From: Ichthyophonus hoferi | Lineage: Eukaryota; Opisthokonta; Ichthyosporea; Ichthyophonida; Ichthyophonidae | Direction of reading: 5' to 3' | NCBI GenBank assembly: GCA_002751075.1 | Contig: NAOQ01000828.1 | Coordinates: 2,189 to 14,220 of the forward strand | DNA: 12,032 bases | Shown: positions 1 through 10,036 of the stretch, one piece after another | How positions within the stretch are numbered: the first letter of the stretch is position 1 | Layout: every line of letters begins with the position of its first letter | Position numbers and translations under genes: made by a program | The notes under the pieces: generated by a model | Told to the model about the DNA's origin: nothing | Seen by the model: the letters and a program-made list of their open reading frames with translations, nothing else | Databases searched by the model: none

Positions 1-45
1 AAAAAAAGAAAAACAAAAAAAAAAAAAAGAAAAAGAAAAAGAATG
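1..45. repeat. A-rich tract
   Basis: Nearly pure A with scattered G and C, running to the left window edge. On the minus strand it is a T/C tract beyond the end of the CS-Sel1 gene. It could be simple sequence or the tail of a retroposed element lying outside the window. Confidence 0.8.
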
Positions 46-69
46 AGTATATAGAGCACCCTACAGTTA

Positions 70-86
70 ATATATATATATATATA
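70..86. repeat. (TA)n microsatellite
   Basis: Pure TA alternation just past the CS-Sel1 3' end. Confidence 0.9.
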
Positions 87-199
87 CATATTATAGAGGC
101 ATGTATTATAGGATGACCTTATACCATATTTACACCTCTAAAATTTCAGTTCCATTAACTGACCCAGATACATCCTATCATCTGGCCCAAGCACAATCA

Positions 200-3100
200 T
201 TATATACATACAGCTACTAACCTTGACTTGCCAGTTCGTTTTCCACCTTGAGCCTTTGAAGGAATCTTCAGATTATTATCTAACTGATGTGCCTTTTGAA
301 AATGAATGCGGGCCTTAGCCATGTTCTGTAGATGATTTATAATTCAGTCATACTAGCCCACCTACTATTCTGCCCTTAAACACCCCGAATATGCTCTCAG
401 TTTGATTGATTAACCAATATTAATTTCAATATTGTACTAGTACAATACCCAGTTATATCTTACTAGAGCTACCTTAAACAAAAGTTCTTCAAAAGAAGTG
501 CTACCATATATATGGCAGTGGAGTAGGTTCAACTATACATATGAACCAAACCTTTATCATACATAGACTGAGCATCAGTCCCCCACTCACCCTTCCAACC
601 TCTCTTTGTTTCGCAACCCATCAAGTAACACACAACGTTACCTTGGGTAATGGGCCGTCTTTCTTCATATATAGCTGTCCTAACTGGTAGTGTGCTGGGG
701 CCGAGTCCAAAGCAGAGGCTTTTTCCAGACAATCTACCATCGCCTTTTCATCGGGCTCAAGCCCAGGCCCTGCAATCCCCCTCAATGATTGGATACAGTC
801 GTACATAGGTCATTTGAATATCTCATATTATTGGATAATTTTAAAAGACAACACCACGCGCCATCAGAGATTACCATATCAACTACATGTGTATTAAAAA
901 GTATTCCCTTATTAGGTAAAAGTACATATGTGAAGAAATCATTACTTGTATAAACATGATAACCATAGTAACCATCCTCTCACAATTGTATTTTGAAACA
1001 AAATCCTAAGAAATAATATAAATTTATCATATTTCAATAGCACAAAGGAGGTAGGTCTGAGGGCATCCCGTAGTGCACTCCAGGTTAGCCGTGCAAGAAG
1101 ACAGCGCAGGCCTCTTTCAAATTAGAAAAAACCAAATTTAGTTATTAGAAACAGTCAACCTATGCGGCATATGCCATGTACAGTCTAATAATGACACAAT
1201 CATAGTATAGGTTAAAGATATAACTATAAGAATAATTTCATGTGCATGAATTAATAAAAATATCAGAGGTAGAAGGAGTGAAATAGAAGCCCATACCACC
1301 CTGGCCATACATCAATCCAAGGCTAAACATGGCGCTACCAATCACAGCCTTATCTTTAGTGCTCTCTGTTGCAGTCCTGACCACACATTTCCAACCAATT
1401 AGATCGATTGGACGATATAGACTCTTGGCCAACTCTTATCTAATTGGTGATGTATAATATAGTAGCAGTGTGCCAGCCAATGAGATCACCACGCCTAAAC
1501 ACGGCAATTACATAACGCACACAAGACAATCTGCGATAACATTTTCAATCTAGTTATAGGTGTTGATATGGTGCCCATGTGGCAATATGTCCACTGTCAC
1601 CCAGCCATACAACTTCCCTGTATGGCTTTTATTACTGAGTATTTATTGGTACCACTATGACTGATTCAATAGAATAGCCCCTACTATGCCGCAGCACGAG
1701 CGTCGCTAATATAAGACATGAAGGTGATCAAGGAAAGAGTAGATCGCCCAATGGGTTATTATTAGTTGTACTAATCACAAAGGATCATATACGTGATAGG
1801 GGCACCATGGCACAATTACCAATCGAATAGAGAAGACATTATTGAGTCCCATCGTCTCTGATTATGCTAAAGTCATATATATCTATATACTCAGATCAGG
1901 TAACTGCGTACATACATGGTGTATACTGGTGGAAGGGAAAGTGCAACTCACATACACAGTAATAACCTCAACACATCCACAACTTACTATTACTTCTAGT
2001 GCAATATAAAGGATAAATGCCCAGCCTACAGATCACACTACCCCCACCAACTACAACATCCACCAACCTATAGCACTGTGCAGCTGCAGCAACGTCCACA
2101 GGGCAGCCCCATCCTTGGTGGTGATGGTTGCCTAGCTGAACCCATCCCTCTGCCGATCCAAGGTCAGCTGCAGCCTGATAGTGGTACAAGCTCTAGGAGA
2201 GAGAGAGAGATGGAGTTAGATCAAGTCTTTTAACTAGTGGGCCGTGGGCCGCTTTAGTGTCTGTCGCTAATCCTATACTACTCCCCACCTAGTTTATATA
2301 CTAGTAGGTGTCCATATACCCTTATATACACTATATAGGAGTGACTTGGTGAGATATAGCAGGCATGTTTGAACAACATAACTGGTAACAAAAGGGTTTA
2401 AATGGTTGCCAGCCTGATCTACTATGAGACAAAGGGCCAATGTGGGTGAAAAAATAAAATAAGAAGATACAAATAGAGAAAGAACACAGTAAAAAAAAAA
2501 AAAGAGACAGAGAAATGGCACACAAACACACAGTAGGTACCATGGCTGCGACCACCTCCTATCACTTCCTTGCCCCTCTCTCACAGGTGTTATCCAGGGT
2601 TCTCCTAATCCCACCCCCATCCCCACCTCTATCTCTCTGTACTAACAGACATCCTGCAAGGAAGCCAAGGAGGAACAGAGGGCAGCATATAGATAGGTGG
2701 ACGTATTCACCTTTTGATCATCTTTCTTTATGGAGTAGTGTGTGTTGGCGCCTCTATGGTAGAGAAATCCTAGCTTACAGTGGGCATCGGGATTCTGATC
2801 GCCTAATAATACAAAAAGTGTAGAAGATAAAGGTAAGATAAGGCTAGGATATGAACTGATATGACGGTATGTACCGAATATCAGAGTAACCAAAAGAAGG
2901 AGTACTAATAGTTTAGGAGGGAAAGGGGTGAAAGGGATATATGATATATCACAACATATATTCCTTTCCACACCTTCCGTGCCACATCTTACCTATATAC
3001 CATTTATAGTAAACATATCCTACTTATATACCATTTATAGTAAGCATACCCTACCTACTGTATTACCTCCACAATTATCAACCTTGGTCTTCCTACTCAC

Positions 3101-4247
3101 CAATGAACAAAGACAAGCCAACTCATCGCCAATAAAAGGAATTATAAAGGTATAGACTATCCATGGCACAGCAGCCTACCTGCAGCCTTCTGGAAGTGGT
3201 GGAGGGCGCCTTGGTAATCCTCTTGGGTTTCTTTATATAGCCCTGTCCCCTCTCTTTGTCAGTACCACCCTAGCAAACATTACAGTACATGTACGAAGGC
3301 AAGGCCACATACACATGCCTCAACACACACTGGACCACAACGCACCCAACAGGTAGTGGGAGGTAGGGTCCATGTCATCCTGCTTGGTTAGGCCATCCTT
3401 CATAAGGGCTGGCCAGTGCTCAGGTTGTTTCTTAGTCAATATGATCTCTACTAGGGTCCTAGACGGCCCGTCTACCTGTACGTGCTCCATCTGAAAGAGG
3501 AGGAGAAGGGAGGAGGAGAGGGAGATGACATAACGGTGAGACTGTGATTGAATGGGCTATCTGACTAAATATCAGGAGAGATAAGGGTGGAGGCATGTGT
3601 ACATGAGTAGATATATATAGATACGGAAACCATTACTTAGATACAATTATAGACATATGAGGGAATACCTAGGTATATATATATATATATATATATATAT
3701 GCAAATAAATGCATATACATATCCTGGTCTGCACAAGTGGAAATATGGCTTGATATGGATATGAAAGTATGATGGGGAAAAGGTGGTATGAGAGATAGTT
3801 TGGCTGAGTAAGGGAATATATATATATATATACTACCGGTATATACATGCATATACAATATATATATTATAATGTGCCTGTAAAGAGGCGAGTTACTGAA
3901 TATATGTTTATATCTATGCATTAGTATGTGTATTTGTTTTAATATATATGACCCTAGCCATGAGTGTATTTTTTCTTTGTATGTATGTCAATATATAGGT
4001 ATAGGTATAGGTATAGGTATAGGTATATAAAGGTATGCGTGTAAATTTAAAACTACAATCTACTATCATAAGTCTAGAGGGATGGGGTCTTACGGTCCAT
4101 ACACAGGAGGGTACTTCAACCAATCCGAACAGTTTACCCTGTGTGCCCCAGCCTCTGTATTAGTATCTTTAAATACACCTCTACGCCAACAGGATGGTCT
4201 TATTAAAATATAAGTCTGGTAGTCCCCCTCTATAGATTTACATACCA

Positions 4248-4281
<34 letters not shown>

Positions 4282-5151
4282 GTAAACCCACTTGGTAAGT
4301 TTTCTGCAGTCTTACTACATGTATATACCCCTACATAGACATAACCATATTCTACTCTACTTTAATAGACATACTCAGATAAAACTACACCTAGGCATTC
4401 ATGTATACAAATCAATCCCACAACACACAAACATACACCTTTATACCTACAATCACCCCACATACCACCTGTCACCGCATAGTAATATTCTATCTGTAGC
4501 CTATAACAAAGAAAAGGAATATTCTTCGTCATAACATTCCAAGACCCCATAAGCTTCACAGAAAACAATAGACAGCTTTAGAGCCTAGGTGTACGTAGAA
4601 AGAGGATCAAAAGAAAAATACCTGCAAAAGAAGTAACACAAAGGAAGATAGAGATATGCGTACACTAACAAACACATTTTTAATAATAGTCTTACCCTGA
4701 CAGCTACAACACCAGCTTTTGTTTCCGCCGTTAGACTGCCCTGTTTAATAACTATATTCATTTCCTTCTTACGGAGTCTAAGGTTCATATTAAAAGTTAT
4801 GGTCACAGTATCCTGTACAGAAAAATTGTCTTCAGTCACCAACGATTATACATTTGAAGCTAGAAACATGCAGTATTGATCTTCCTTTTTTTTTTAGCGC
4901 AGGTAAGCATTGGCTAAGCTTTGGAAAGGTCATGTTTGGTCGTATGGGAGCAGGCCGATAAAGAGAAAGAGGTATGCGTGGAAATAGAGGGGGAAAGGAA
5001 GAGAAAAAGATTGAAGAACCAAGGTCTTGGAAGGTGCCTCCCTCAATGCTATTACTATTGTGGGATGTGTACTGGCTGTGGAGCAGGGATATGTGCTTAC
5101 CTTGTTCTGAGACCAAGTGAATACCACAAAGGAGGAAGGAGAGGAAGCCAT
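200..5151 (-). CDS. NudC-type CS domain plus Sel1-like repeat protein, 10 coding exons
   Basis: Exons in transcript order: 5101-5151, 4696-4812, 4094-4138, 3346-3490, 3180-3242, 2711-2802, 2068-2192, 1297-1376, 642-769 and 325 down to 222 or 200. All introns are GT-AG and all phases agree. Residues 8-105 form a CS (p23/NudC) domain: FTWSQNK, then strands ending RLRKKEMNIVIKQG, then GKLFGLVE..CVW, then VEIILTKKQPEHWPAL. The W-Q start, KEM, GKL..V...W and L-K...W positions match NudC. Residues about 112-300 hold five Sel1-like repeats, for example HCKLGFLYHRG, GWVQLGNHHHQGWG, MFSLGLMYGQGG and HYQLGQLY, each followed by a helix such as LYHYQAAADLG or ARIHFQKAHQLD. The tail is basic (KAQGGKRTGKS). 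The start has A at -3 and G at +4. CS domains bind clients or Hsp90, and Sel1 repeats form a protein-binding superhelix, so a cytosolic co-chaperone or adaptor is inferred. No signal peptide or membrane segment is visible. The last few codons are uncertain: reading through the final donor gives a stop at 200-202 (323 residues). Confidence 0.86.
2994..3055. repeat. Two-copy 31-bp tandem duplication
   Basis: Units 2994-3024 and 3025-3055 share TATACCATTTATAGTAA and differ at a few positions after it (AACATATCC versus AGCATACCC). It lies in the CS-Sel1 intron between the exons at 3180 and 2802, so it is probably a neutral slippage duplication. Confidence 0.85.
3674..3700. repeat. (TA)n microsatellite
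   Basis: 27 bases of pure TA in the CS-Sel1 intron between the exons at 4094 and 3490. A second, shorter run lies at 3816-3832 in the same intron. Confidence 0.95.
3995..4024. repeat. (ATAGGT)5 microsatellite
   Basis: Five exact hexamer units, intronic, close to the 45-nt exon at 4094-4138 of the CS-Sel1 gene. The hexamer is not the known TTAGGG-type telomere repeat. Confidence 0.95.
4250..4279. repeat. (TA)n microsatellite
   Basis: About 29 bases of pure TA alternation in the intron between the 4696-4812 and 4094-4138 exons of the CS-Sel1 gene. Confidence 0.95.
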
Positions 5152-5177
5152 ATTATATACTAAGATAGTATCAGTCC

Positions 5178-5907
5178 CTGTAGGCTATACTAGCACAAGT
5201 CAGACATATAAAATGTATATTATATGTATGCATATAAATATATACATATATGTATATATTTATTATACCAATACATGCATGTACCAATATGCCAATATGT
5301 TATTTTTGTTATTTTTGTGTTCAATCTACCTATGCCTTATTTTATTAGTTATCTAGATCAAAGTTTACCGATTGGTTTATTGTCAGATCTTTTCGATTAG
5401 ATCTTATTACATGTATGTAACATCTGTGCTACAGACAATCGTATTGACATATATAAATATATTTGCATAATGCCGCTCAATATAATTATATTTATACATA
5501 TAAATATATATAAAGTATTGAATGCATTAAAGGATACAATTGTGAACCCTAGATGTAATCTCAGTTCCAATATTTCTCATAGTGGTATAAAAATACCTTT
5601 ACATACCGGTTTATTGGGATTATTGAACAGTAAATTATGAAATTAACCCTATTTGCGATGAAAAATCCAATGCCTTACAATTGTGTGCTGACTTGATGCG
5701 GGAATAGCAAGAATCAGCAAAAATAGCTAAAAGATACAGTATATCCTCATGCTTTAAATTTTCATCACAGATTTCTTCAAATAAAACTAATTACTATTAA
5801 TACCTATAATTAGTGTTTAATAGTATATTCCACCCAAAACATTAGAGTTGCGATTATACCCTATTACACCGAAATTGCATTAGCTTAATTACAGGCAGCA
5901 ATCTTAC
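5178..5907 (-). other. Candidate 5' UTR intron of the CS-Sel1 gene
   Basis: On the minus strand a donor (CCT|GTAAGA) lies at 5907 within the CpG cluster. An acceptor (TAGCCTACAG|GGAC) ends at 5178, 26 nt before the start codon at 5151. If they are joined, a short noncoding first exon inside the promoter is spliced next to the first coding exon. The stretch in between is AT-rich with no recognisable gene. The pairing of these two sites is inferred from position and consensus only. Confidence 0.4.
5184..5850. other. Intergenic AT-rich stretch, no gene seen
   Basis: This stretch is very AT-rich, with imperfect TATATG/CATATA palindromic runs near 5208-5275 and 5448-5515. Short open frames here are low-complexity (Tyr/Ile/Met-rich) and match no family I know. 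It would lie in the proposed 5' UTR intron of the minus-strand gene. Confidence 0.6.
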
Positions 5908-6086
5908 AGGCCTACGCACCCTTAATATTTACGCCATCGCACCAGCCTCTTTACGATTACAATATCCGATACTATTGGTTCTTTATATTTTACAAGCTAT
6001 TGGCGCTGCATTATTGTGGACGTATCATTGGCGGTAAGCAATCGAGGCTTTCGTGTTCGGGATACATTTCACATCGGATCACAGCG
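5851..6086. promoter_or_regulatory. CpG-rich bidirectional promoter candidate
   Basis: I count 15 CpG dinucleotides in these 236 bases, while the 160 bases that follow have none and the flanks are very AT-rich. The cluster lies between two divergent genes, 700 bp from one start codon and about 400 bp from the other. It has no long open frame. CpG retained in an otherwise CpG-poor genome is what an unmethylated promoter leaves behind; that step is inference. Transcription start sites would be expected inside it, between the two outward-facing splice donors at 5906-5907 (minus) and 6034-6035 (plus). A noncoding RNA exon is a possible alternative reading. Confidence 0.6.
5974..6031 (-). promoter_or_regulatory. 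Three CCAAT boxes (NF-Y-like array)
   Basis: The pentamer ATTGG (CCAAT on the minus strand) occurs at 5974-5978, 5999-6003 and 6027-6031, all in the same orientation and spaced 25 and 28 bp. Flanks are AACCAATAG, CGCCAATAG and CGCCAATGA on the minus strand. NF-Y sites in known promoters are often repeated at roughly 25-33 bp, and CCAAT boxes are common in bidirectional promoters. The flanks match the extended NF-Y consensus only in part, so binding is inferred. Confidence 0.5.
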
Positions 6087-6471
6087 CTTTAAATAAATAA
6101 AAACAAACATATATATATATATATACAAAGACATAAGAATATATATCCATAGATATATAAATATATAAAGATAATCATATATTTGAATATAGTAAAGGAG
6201 AGCAAGAAGAATAGGAAATGAGAGAGAGATTAATAAATTAAATTAGGCTAAGACCGTTTTGACTTTGTAGTACTACCTACCCCTGGTCTAACACCAACAA
6301 CCACTTGTACGATATACTTATACTATCTGTACTTTTCTCAATCGTCTTTTAACCCATATTTCTGTCCCAACTATATTCCTGAGAGATAATATAAGAGGGT
6401 GTCTTATGTAGTGTTATCATAACTACTGCTAGATGGGTATTATTATTCTTTACTGTCCCGTTTGAATCTAG
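6034..6471 (+). other. Candidate 5' UTR intron of MRPL1
   Basis: A donor GGCG|GTAAGC at 6034 in the CpG cluster faces an acceptor at 6470-6471 (pyrimidine-rich run, then GAATCTAG). The acceptor is followed 8 nt later by the MRPL1 start codon. The segment holds a (TA)n tract near 6108-6125, an A/G-rich stretch and no gene. A second possible acceptor, TTACTTACAG at 6483-6492, lies just inside the coding start; using it would need a different upstream start. Confidence 0.4.
6108..6125. repeat. (TA)n microsatellite
   Basis: Pure TA alternation just past the CpG cluster. It marks a sharp change from CpG-bearing to very AT-rich sequence. Confidence 0.9.
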
Positions 6472-6479
6472 TGTCTACA

Positions 6480-9400
6480 ATGTTACTTACAGCCTTTCGA
6501 CAACATATCTTCCCTTCGCCATCTATAGCAGCTAATACGTTGCTTATTCAGGTAAGGTTTACGTGGCTGTAGGTTTGAATAGTTTTATTTGTACATTACA
6601 TATGATGTATGGACACAGTCAAGGTAGTGGCCCTTTACTATCCCTCTCCTTACCTTTTATTGTACTAATACACCTGGTGTATCAGTTCCTTAACCACCTC
6701 ATTGTCTTGATATTGTGGTATTTTGTATGATATCTCTATATTTATTGCCTTATATAATTATATATTCCTATATTATTTATCATAGCTTCATCCTTGACCT
6801 TTTTCTGGGTATGGCAACCGACTGTTTGGCTTTAGGCTTTCTATAATTCCATATCCACTTTACACAGATTATATCTTGCATATTATATATACTACACAAA
6901 ATCATGCGGTGCTATAAGCTATCACCCTCTTGTTATTTTTTGATCATTATATACACCCTCCTTCACGCAGAACCGTGGTATCTTAAATGTGCTTAAAGTA
7001 CCCAGAGTGGAGCATCAACAAGAGGTATTAAACTATGAGGAGGCTATGAGGGCTATAAGGGCCTATGCCTTGCCACACTTTCGCAATAAAACCGAGTCAC
7101 TACATGTATGTACAATACAAATAATTGGCCATATATTCACGTTATTGTCTACGTATTGTCATGTTTGTATCACATATTAATACTACTGCTACCTTTCTTT
7201 ACATGGTGTGCTGTATTCAGAGCTAGGGTTAGCCTGACCCATGCAGTTTTATTAATAGTTATATGACATTATTATCCAATTATATGCGGCAATCTCTTCT
7301 GTTGGTAGTCCATACACACGCACAGGCCTGCATTATATTGGCCAATATACAGAGAGGGTACTCACACTACCACCCCCTCCTCCTGTTGTGACTCCACCAT
7401 CCCACCCAATAGACACACTTCTTATGAATTAAACTTACATCACCCTATTAACATAAATACATGTAACAATTAATAAACATAAATAATATGTATAAACATA
7501 TGCACTCTATGTACATGTGCATTCGCATACATATATATATCTTATATATACACATAGGTATATGGATGTGTATATATGAATTGGATAGAATTTTCAATCA
7601 ATAACGCCCCCTTATAAGGTATAGTTATAGAAAATGGAACCTATACCCTTTCAAAACCAAAACATAGAAGTAATAACAGTAAATAATATTTATCTACGTA
7701 GCAGTAGACAAGTAATCATATCCAATCATATTCAGGTATACCCTCATTTATAGTCACATGACCTGGTAGCTGTGCAACTTTATGTTCGTATTTAATTGAT
7801 CAATTAATATGGAGAATATAGGTGTCGTTGCTATTGAATGCCTGGGACAGGAAAGGAAAAAACCAACAAATCATTCGTGGATCTATCCACCTTCCCTACC
7901 CCATGTGGAAGCTGGGAAAGATTTGCGTTATAGCAGAAGTAAAATAACACTGCATGTTTTTCATTATTTATATATAGATGTGTATATATGTATATAAGGT
8001 GCAGTTTTGGTACACAAAGTGGCTTAGACGGGTTAATATGTGTTCAATATCATACATATCCCTTCTGTTTTCTCTCTTTCTACATACATATACATATATA
8101 TATATATTGTTTATTATAATATATTTTATCCTTATCTCTCTTTCTCTATCTACTATTATTCTTTCTCCTTGTCTTCATTTTCATATCTATCTCTCCTCGC
8201 ATTACTATTTTTCTTTTAAAACATCTACTACACCCAATCCTATCCCACAATTAAGAAAAATAAGTTAATATATTACCGTGGTTATGTGTCAGTAAAGTTT
8301 TTAATATGTATATGTGGACGTATATATGTATGCATATGTGTATGTATGTGTGTATTCATGTATCCATGTATGATAGCATGTATGATAGTATATAAGTAAG
8401 TGTGTATATATGTATATATAATGAGATGTATGCATGTGTGTATATATGATAATATGTACAATTGTATGATAGTATGTATGTATATGATTCCTGATAATCA
8501 TCCACTTTACACTAGGTCTCATTTAGAGGTATACATACATACACTTACATATATGGCATCCTATACATTATATATAAGAAAATATTTGTTTTCCCTTTAT
8601 AACTATACCTTTCAAGTTGCTTCTTCAACACAATTAATTGACCTTATTAATTATTAAACACTGTATTATACATTCTTTCTCCATCCAATATTAAAATTCT
8701 CCCTACAATAACCTCTTAGCATATACATAAAGCACCACATAATACGGATAATTGATGCTAAATAATTGACCTATTGCTTATATTTCTTATATTTTGGCTA
8801 ATTATTAGGTTACATAAAAGAAATTACTAGCATAATCAGTTTTATATACAACATTTTTTTCTTCTCCTCTCTACCTCTTTTACAAAAACGTATACACCAA
8901 GTGCCATAGAAGGACCTTATATACTCTATTATACCATATATACTGTTCTAATGCGGTATTTTTTTTAAATATAATATATATATCTGATAGGCTATATTAG
9001 CCTTAGCCAGTTCATTTAAGTTATACAAATGTTAAATTTTATATTAAAGTTTATACACACCGGTTAGTAATCTATTAATCAAGCACATCACACGCAGTCT
9101 GAAGAGGCTGAGGCAGCCAAGGCGGCAGGGGCAGAGTTAACAGGAGGAGAAGAGCTAATAAATAAGGTAATATACCAGGCTTATTCTTACATTTTATCTC
9201 TGTATTTATCTTTTTCTACCTCTTATCTCTCTACCCGTGTTCTGAAGGATCCCTCCTGACATCATCATCATTTCACATTTATTATGCATGTAGAGAGGAG
9301 TATCAGAACATTGTAAGAAATATATACACCATATATAGTTATCTGGGGGATTGCTTATGTCTAAATATGGAAGCTATTCATGATTACTTTACCTTGTGTT

Positions 9401-9999
9401 GTCACATAATGAACTATTGAATGTTGGGTTTATGTAAGGTAGATATATAAGGGATGTGGTAGCAAGGTTGGTAACCTATATACATCTTTTGCTATTCATG
9501 TTCTGTTTCCATGGTTGCCACACCAATCAGATTACTCCATCCTACGTACACACATTACACCACGTAACATACTGTGAAATCATTGTAAATTATCTATAGG
9601 ATATGCTATGATATCCTACAATCATTGGTGTATAGTCAGATATTACATATTAATCTAACCTATAATAATATACATGGAAGCAATATCAAACCTTACCAGT
9701 TCTAGGGAAAAGCAATATAGCCTACTAACTCCCACATACTTTGATCATTAGTTCATTATCATGTGAAGTAGGCAGCACCTGTAAATATTGCTTAGAGATG
9801 ATTGGACTAAGTAGTAGGGGGTAGTTTGTTGCAGGGACATTGGACAGGAAAGAGTTTAATGTAATTATAGCCTCTACGGAGTATGCGGTAGAAGTTAAAG
9901 CGGCCGCACCATTTCTAAGAGAACAAACGCCATCAGTAAGAATGGGTAGCTCTCCCCTCACATATACAACTGTATTGGCATAGACGATGATTTTCTTTT

Positions 10000-10036
<37 letters not shown>

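Noticed and set aside
1-83. A further CS-Sel1 exon after the acceptor ATTAACTGTAG near 57-67
   Set aside because: It would read into a poly-T tract giving Phe/Leu homopolymers, and earlier in-frame stops make it unnecessary.
2294-2626. Hydrophobic 110-codon minus-strand frame, like a membrane protein
   Set aside because: It lies in a CS-Sel1 intron whose flanking exons join in phase (DDQK then SLYHYQ). The Phe/Leu run comes from the poly-A and A/G-rich stretch at about 2440-2512 read in reverse.
4832-5163. Overlapping frames on both strands around 4830-5163
   Set aside because: Only the minus-strand 51-nt exon at 5101-5151 carries the CS start (FTWSQNK) and splices in phase; the rest is intron or antisense.
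5652-5684. C/D snoRNA-like boxes (GCGATGA and CTGA)
   Set aside because: The boxes are too close together, the C box is imperfect and no terminal stem flanks them.
8301-8522. Tyr/His/Thr/Ile-rich frames on both strands, here and at 3637-4123 and 7978-8268
   Set aside because: They are translations of TATA/TATG simple sequence, with no complex composition or family match.
9725-9961. Minus-strand open frame with splice-like edges (NGAAALTSTAYSVEAIITLN...) opposite MRPL1 exon 5
   Set aside because: The plus strand of the same bases encodes the conserved L1 segment (FNVIIAS...PSVRMG) with matching splice phases. The antisense frame matches no family and is a shadow of it.
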